The notes beneath the pieces were generated by a model that was not told the origin of the DNA, ran no database searches, and worked only from the letters and a program-made list of their open reading frames with translations. A DNA stretch of 64,000 nt. It comes from Glandiceps talaboti (lineage: Eukaryota > Hemichordata > Enteropneusta > Spengelidae). The translations under genes were made by a program, and so were the position numbers. This document shows positions 59,408 through 64,000 of this stretch, piece by piece. The stretch spans positions 32,231,676 through 32,295,675 of the forward strand of contig NC_135550.1 of the NCBI RefSeq assembly GCF_964340395.1, written 5' to 3'. How positions within the stretch are numbered: the stretch's first letter is position 1; each line of letters starts with the position of its first letter.

Positions 59408-60025
59408 GACTATTCCATTCGTGCAAAGGGGGATAATCAACCAAATGAAAAATGACCACCTAGTCAGTTTTACATTTTATTTCTAGACGAAGTCAAATCC
59501 AAACAAATATCTTTAAAGTCGATCAGACGACATCTGTTTGATTAACCGCAAAAGGTTCCCCAGAAATATACTATCATGATGAATAACATGCGTAAACAGA
59601 GTTCAACAAACACCTAGATTTAGCATGAAAAGTATCAAAATTGTCACCAAGGTTTGGCAAAAGACACGGAGAAGTTTTGTAATCGAAAATGAGACTTCGT
59701 GTATTGAGAATTTCCACTGCGCTAAAATATGCCGACATCTAAACGCCGAAGATGCCGATAGCCTAACCCAATGCGCGGCATCGACATGTACTGAGCCGTA
59801 AACTGCCACGTCTATAAACGAATCTAGCTATTTCTCACGAATACAGAGATAGAAAAAGCAAAAATTGAGAAGTGAAACTAACTTTCCTTCCCCTACCAGG
59901 GTTCTGTCTCCACGGTAAGCCCTTATCAATCTTTAAAACTAAACGAAAAAAAGAAAAGAAAATTAAATATTTTAAAATAAATAAAATTTCAAACAGTATA
60001 GTCTTATGTTGCTTTATATCGTCTC

Positions 60026-60254
60026 TAATTCTCTTCTCTTCTCTTCTCTTCTCTTCTCTTCTCTTCGCTTCTCTTCGCTTCGCTTCGCTTCGCTTCTCTT
60101 CTCTTCTCTTCTCTTCTCTTCTCTTCTCTTCTCTTCTCTTCTCTTCTCTTCTCTTCTCTTCTCTTCTCTTCTCTCTTCTCTTCTCTTCTCTTCTCTTCTC
60201 TTCTCTTCTCTTCTCTTCTCTTCTCTTCTCTTCTCTTCTCTTCTCTTCTCTTCT
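60026..60254. repeat. (TTCTC)n pentanucleotide repeat
   Basis: About 45 TTCTC units, with a short TTCGC block near 60064-60095 and one slipped unit near 60172. Glu/Arg/Lys- and Leu/Ser/Phe-rich ORFs here are artefacts. Confidence 0.97.
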
Positions 60255-60839
60255 TTCCAAACATTAATGTTTTGACAAAATCCCAATTTCGCCATTTTGA
60301 AAAATAGGATAATGGCTGAAAAGAAACAAAAGGAGAAAGAATAAACTATACAAAATTAGCTTGGATATGATAAATTCCAACATGAATATTTTCAATGACA
60401 TGTTCAATACAGTCATGTTGTATTGTTTTCGGGAACGCATGCACTATAAGAGGCAAATAATATTATTATAAATTAGCAATCGTGTTTTTCTTCCGTTCCC
60501 TTTCATTTATACAGTTTCAAAGATATGCTGTATTTCTTTAAAATATGCGAAGACGAATTTATGTAATGAAATCTGCCCAGGCGATACTGCTGGGGGTCCC
60601 AACCGTTGAGTCATATGATTTGCTATGCATTATGGGTAATAAATTGTCGGCCATATTTGACAGAATTTGAAGAGGTGTAGCTGACGTTCGTCTGTCTGGA
60701 AGAAAAATTGTGTTGTCGACAACAGTTACGATGCTCTGATGTCGAAAAACCACCATAGAATATTCCGAATTATTTGCTGTTTCATTGTGTAATCAACTCT
60801 GCCGCCACCGGGTGACAGTGACATATATTTTTAACGCCT

Positions 60840-60970
60840 AGAGAACGAGTGCAGTGAAAACTCCGGCTGGCGAGGCTGGCGATTCTCCTGTTTAATAAAT
60901 GAATTGTATCATCCGACCGAAGAAGAACTGGTCAACACTGTTTATCACCCTTGTGTCTGTATTCTGAAAG
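60840..60970 (+). other. candidate first exon of a plus-strand gene
   Basis: A locally CpG-richer segment ends in a strong donor (CTGAAAG then GTAAGTTA at 60971). It contains a 22-codon ORF from ATG 60899 to TGA 60965-60967 (basic start, hydrophobic end). The stop just before the donor argues for a 5'-UTR exon with a uORF rather than a coding exon. No downstream exon could be joined inside the window. Confidence 0.3.
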
Positions 60971-63915
60971 GTAAGTTAATGTTTCTAAAAATGGGAGTGA
61001 CTAAGAAATGAACTTTACAAGTATATATTTTAGCCGAATAACAACCAGATATTGGAGAATAACGCCCTTTTTGGAACGAAGTGGTTTGATGACGTCAGAT
61101 CCCCAGCCTTTTCAGCGAAAATAACAAATTTCTGACATGAAAACACGGTTTGAATTGTATTGTCATTATTTAGAGTTTATTTATACTACTTGTATTTCCA
61201 CCGATTAATAAATCGAAATATTAGTAAATATTAAATTTAAAAAACTTAAAAAGTAAAATTTATCTCAAAATCATGTCAAAATGTGTACTCGATACTGTAT
61301 AGGTCTACGGATATATTGACTTTAATATTGTTTATTCAAATTCTTTTATTATTTTTTTCTTCTATAAATATAATTAGCGTTTGTTTTGAATTCATAGTCC
61401 TTATTCCATACTTAATAGATGTAGACTGCCAATTATTGGAACCTCAGTTCCTTGAAGGGCCTCTTTAGTCTAAGCACATCACATATTCTAAGTGATATAA
61501 ACATAAAATATGATGAAGGCTTTCTTGTGCAGCATATCAATGATGTTGCCATTAGAATATTGTAAGTAAGGACACTGAGCCAATGTTCTCTTTGAATCAG
61601 TAACCAAATGGGCCTCTTTTATGTGTTTTTAGACAAAATTATTTAATGAAAAGGAATGAAATTATCCTTTGGTTAATGATACTGGAATTTTATAAATTAC
61701 ATAATTGATATGTAAAATGTTATCATCTGTTTCAATTGTCATTTATTTTTGTTATTGTCACATGTCAGACAAAAATGTTGTCTATTTACTCGCGTCGCTG
61801 TAGGACAAGAAAAGAAAATGTAATTTTGTAATATTGATGTGAATGCATGGTGTAATGATTCTCGTATGGAATTTTTGCAAACAAACATTTTGTGATAGGT
61901 TTTAGATTCCTTTTGCTTTGAATGGAAGTTTTCAATCATGTTTCACAGTTTGAGTCGGGGAATTTTGAAAGAGTTTTAATTTGTGACTAACATGTGGACA
62001 AGGATTGCATGTATATTGTAGATGTATGATGGTACAAATGTCCTGTAGCATAATATTTTTCAGGAGTACATGGAAATAGTGTTTCAACTGCATAACCACT
62101 CATTTTTGTTCATTTGGAACAGGTTAGACATATGATGATTGTCTCAAATTTTAGAGATAAAATACATGTAACGATTAATTGGTAATTATAAGAGGGTTAG
62201 CACAAATGGTTGACAAAATTTGCAAAGAATAATTGTCAGCAGTATCCTAGTTTAGGCATGTCTGAATTGAATGAATGGTGACTTAACAAGCTATGTACAT
62301 ACCATGTAAGAAGACGTAGATAATTATACCAAATGTATGTATCCTTTCTGTGAAGTAGTAGTCTTTGCCGCCCAGTATTGGGAGTTGTTCAAGTACATCG
62401 TCATGTATAACCAATTTCCTTTGCAAAACTTGAAATTTCTGGTTTGATATTGCATTGAGTTCCACGTGGTGACATATTATGTTACAGGGTAATATATATT
62501 GCAGCGTTTGACGACATAAATATTGTAAGAAGTGTGTCATGGATTTAGATAATGAGTCATGATGATTTGAATATTTTTTCCATTGTCATATTACTCTACC
62601 AGATGTATAATTACTTCAACCATAGCGAAACAGAATTTCATCAAATTTGTTTCGTTTTTCAAAGCCAAAAGGTGTGGTGATATCGAATAAAGTTGATACA
62701 TCTATTGACGAAGTTACTTGATGGTGATATGGGAAAGTGAGCATTTAGGTAGGGAAGAGGATCTATGCAGTAAATTGATTGGAATTTCCTTCCATGGTCG
62801 CCATGTAAAGAAGACAGCAAGGCCATAAAACATGGTCAGATATTCTACTCCACTACTGAATAACTTCTGAAAAATCTACAAGTTTGTACAAGTACATCTA
62901 TCTGGGGTCAATCGTATCTGTAATCCCATATATTTTATGCAAATTTCTAAATGGATCAGTCATTTGCTATATATATGCATATGTATGTTAGCAAGATGAT
63001 TTCAATTCAAGGGCTTTGTTGAATGAATGTACACTAAGGTGGTTTTCATGACTGAAGTTTAACGATGGTAATAACATTGATATGCAAGGACAGTGTTTGT
63101 AAAACTTGTATATATGTTTAAGGGCAAGCTTCATTGTTTGTGCTGTAGTATGGAGTAGTTCATATTGAACAGTTCATTGGAAATGTAGTAAAACAGAATG
63201 TGGTGAATTGACAATATATTTTATAAAAGTGATGGTAGTGCTACAAATAAAAAACTATTGTGACAATATGTTAAGGCATATATATTCACATTTATATTTG
63301 TTCTCTGCTGTTGGCATTTCTTGTTTTCTCTCTGCAAGTTTCAAATTTACACCACAAATACAAAATGGCAGGGATAGTATATTTGACATGCAGATGACAT
63401 CAGTCAGCCACAGTTTATTCAGTTGAATTCAAATGAGGATTGATCTTGCAGTTGCAGTCATGCATGTGGACCCTTGTACTATGCTTGTGGAATTTAGAAG
63501 AGTTAGGGAGGGTGTCAGTCAATCATGTGTTCTTGGCATTGTTCATGTACCATGTACTACTACTAGTCAATAAATGTAATGGACAAAATTTCCATTTGTT
63601 CCATTTGTAAAGTGTTGCCCAAGGCAGTTTCACTTTGCATAATTTGATGTATACAGCAATTCTGTTATTTTAATATGTGTACATATTAAAATACTAAATT
63701 GTAATCATATTTGCATGTTTATTTTGGTGAATAGAACATAACTGTTTGTGTACTTGACTATGTTTACCCTAGGTGGAGGGTTTCCACTTTGCATATTATT
63801 ACCTGCATAGTTGGTAGAATTATGTAGTAATTTGTTGAATAATCAGGGAAGATGTTTTGTACCACCCTTGGCGAATCCTTCTAGAATGACAGAAAAAACA
63901 GTATTCCCTGAAAGA

Positions 63916-63917
<2 letters not shown>
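60971..63917. other. no recognised gene; possibly a first intron
   Basis: AT-rich unique sequence with scattered short ORFs on both strands. A minus-strand ORF at 62540-62283 is the most protein-like but unsupported. If 60840-60970 is a first exon, this is its intron. Confidence 0.45.

Positions 63918-64000
<83 letters not shown>
63918..64000. repeat. (GT)n (TCTG)n microsatellite at the window edge
   Basis: GT run followed by about ten TCTG units, cut by the end of the window. Confidence 0.95.

Noticed and set aside
62283-62540. Minus-strand 85-codon ORF
   Set aside because: Another frame on the same strand is equally open and protein-like; no splice structure or family match.

Overview
The window is animal nuclear DNA: AT-rich, intron-rich with GT-AG splicing, crowded with microsatellites and small DNA transposons, and carrying metazoan genes. 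The mix (SIVA-like, lysocardiolipin acyltransferase, eIF5, a ciliary microtubule inner protein, an invertebrate-type LINE tail) suggests a marine invertebrate, either an invertebrate deuterostome or a lophotrochozoan. I cannot resolve the species from sequence alone.

Layout. 1-5.7 kb: simple repeats, a possible inverted-repeat element, a 1.4-kb minisatellite of 25-bp units, and two orphan exon-like segments on the minus strand. 7.7-9.9 kb: a SIVA-type cysteine-rich gene on the minus strand, with a small plus-strand ORF pair inside its intron. It probably shares a head-to-head promoter with the next gene. 11.6-37.1 kb: three tandem plus-strand lysocardiolipin acyltransferase 1 (LCLAT1-like) genes. 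All three have the same six-coding-exon plan, including a 10-nt microexon. Introns and spacers hold most of the microsatellites, two related fold-back elements, a 0.9-kb terminal-inverted-repeat element and a LINE 3' end. 39.6-54.2 kb: translation factor eIF5 in nine coding exons. Its leader carries an overlapping uORF in poor start context, and its first intron holds a PIF/Harbinger-like element with a TAA target duplication. 57.2-59.3 kb: a three-exon minus-strand gene matching CIMIP1 (C20orf85), with a consensus RFX X-box 126 bp upstream of its ATG. 60.8-64 kb: a possible first exon of a further plus-strand gene, then sequence without recognisable genes.

What stands out. The acyltransferase array is a mosaic. 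Exon 2 is almost identical in all three copies, and a 299-bp part of exon 5 is almost identical in copies 2 and 3, while other exons have diverged; this points to local gene conversion. Several tandem repeats contain 3'-splice-site-like units, including a decayed array directly upstream of a real acceptor. The genes do not form one pathway: they cover apoptosis signalling (SIVA), phospholipid remodelling (LCLAT1 x3), start-codon selection (eIF5) and axonemal structure (CIMIP1). All exon joins were made by eye from splice consensus, reading-frame phase and remembered family features; no transcript data or database search was available.
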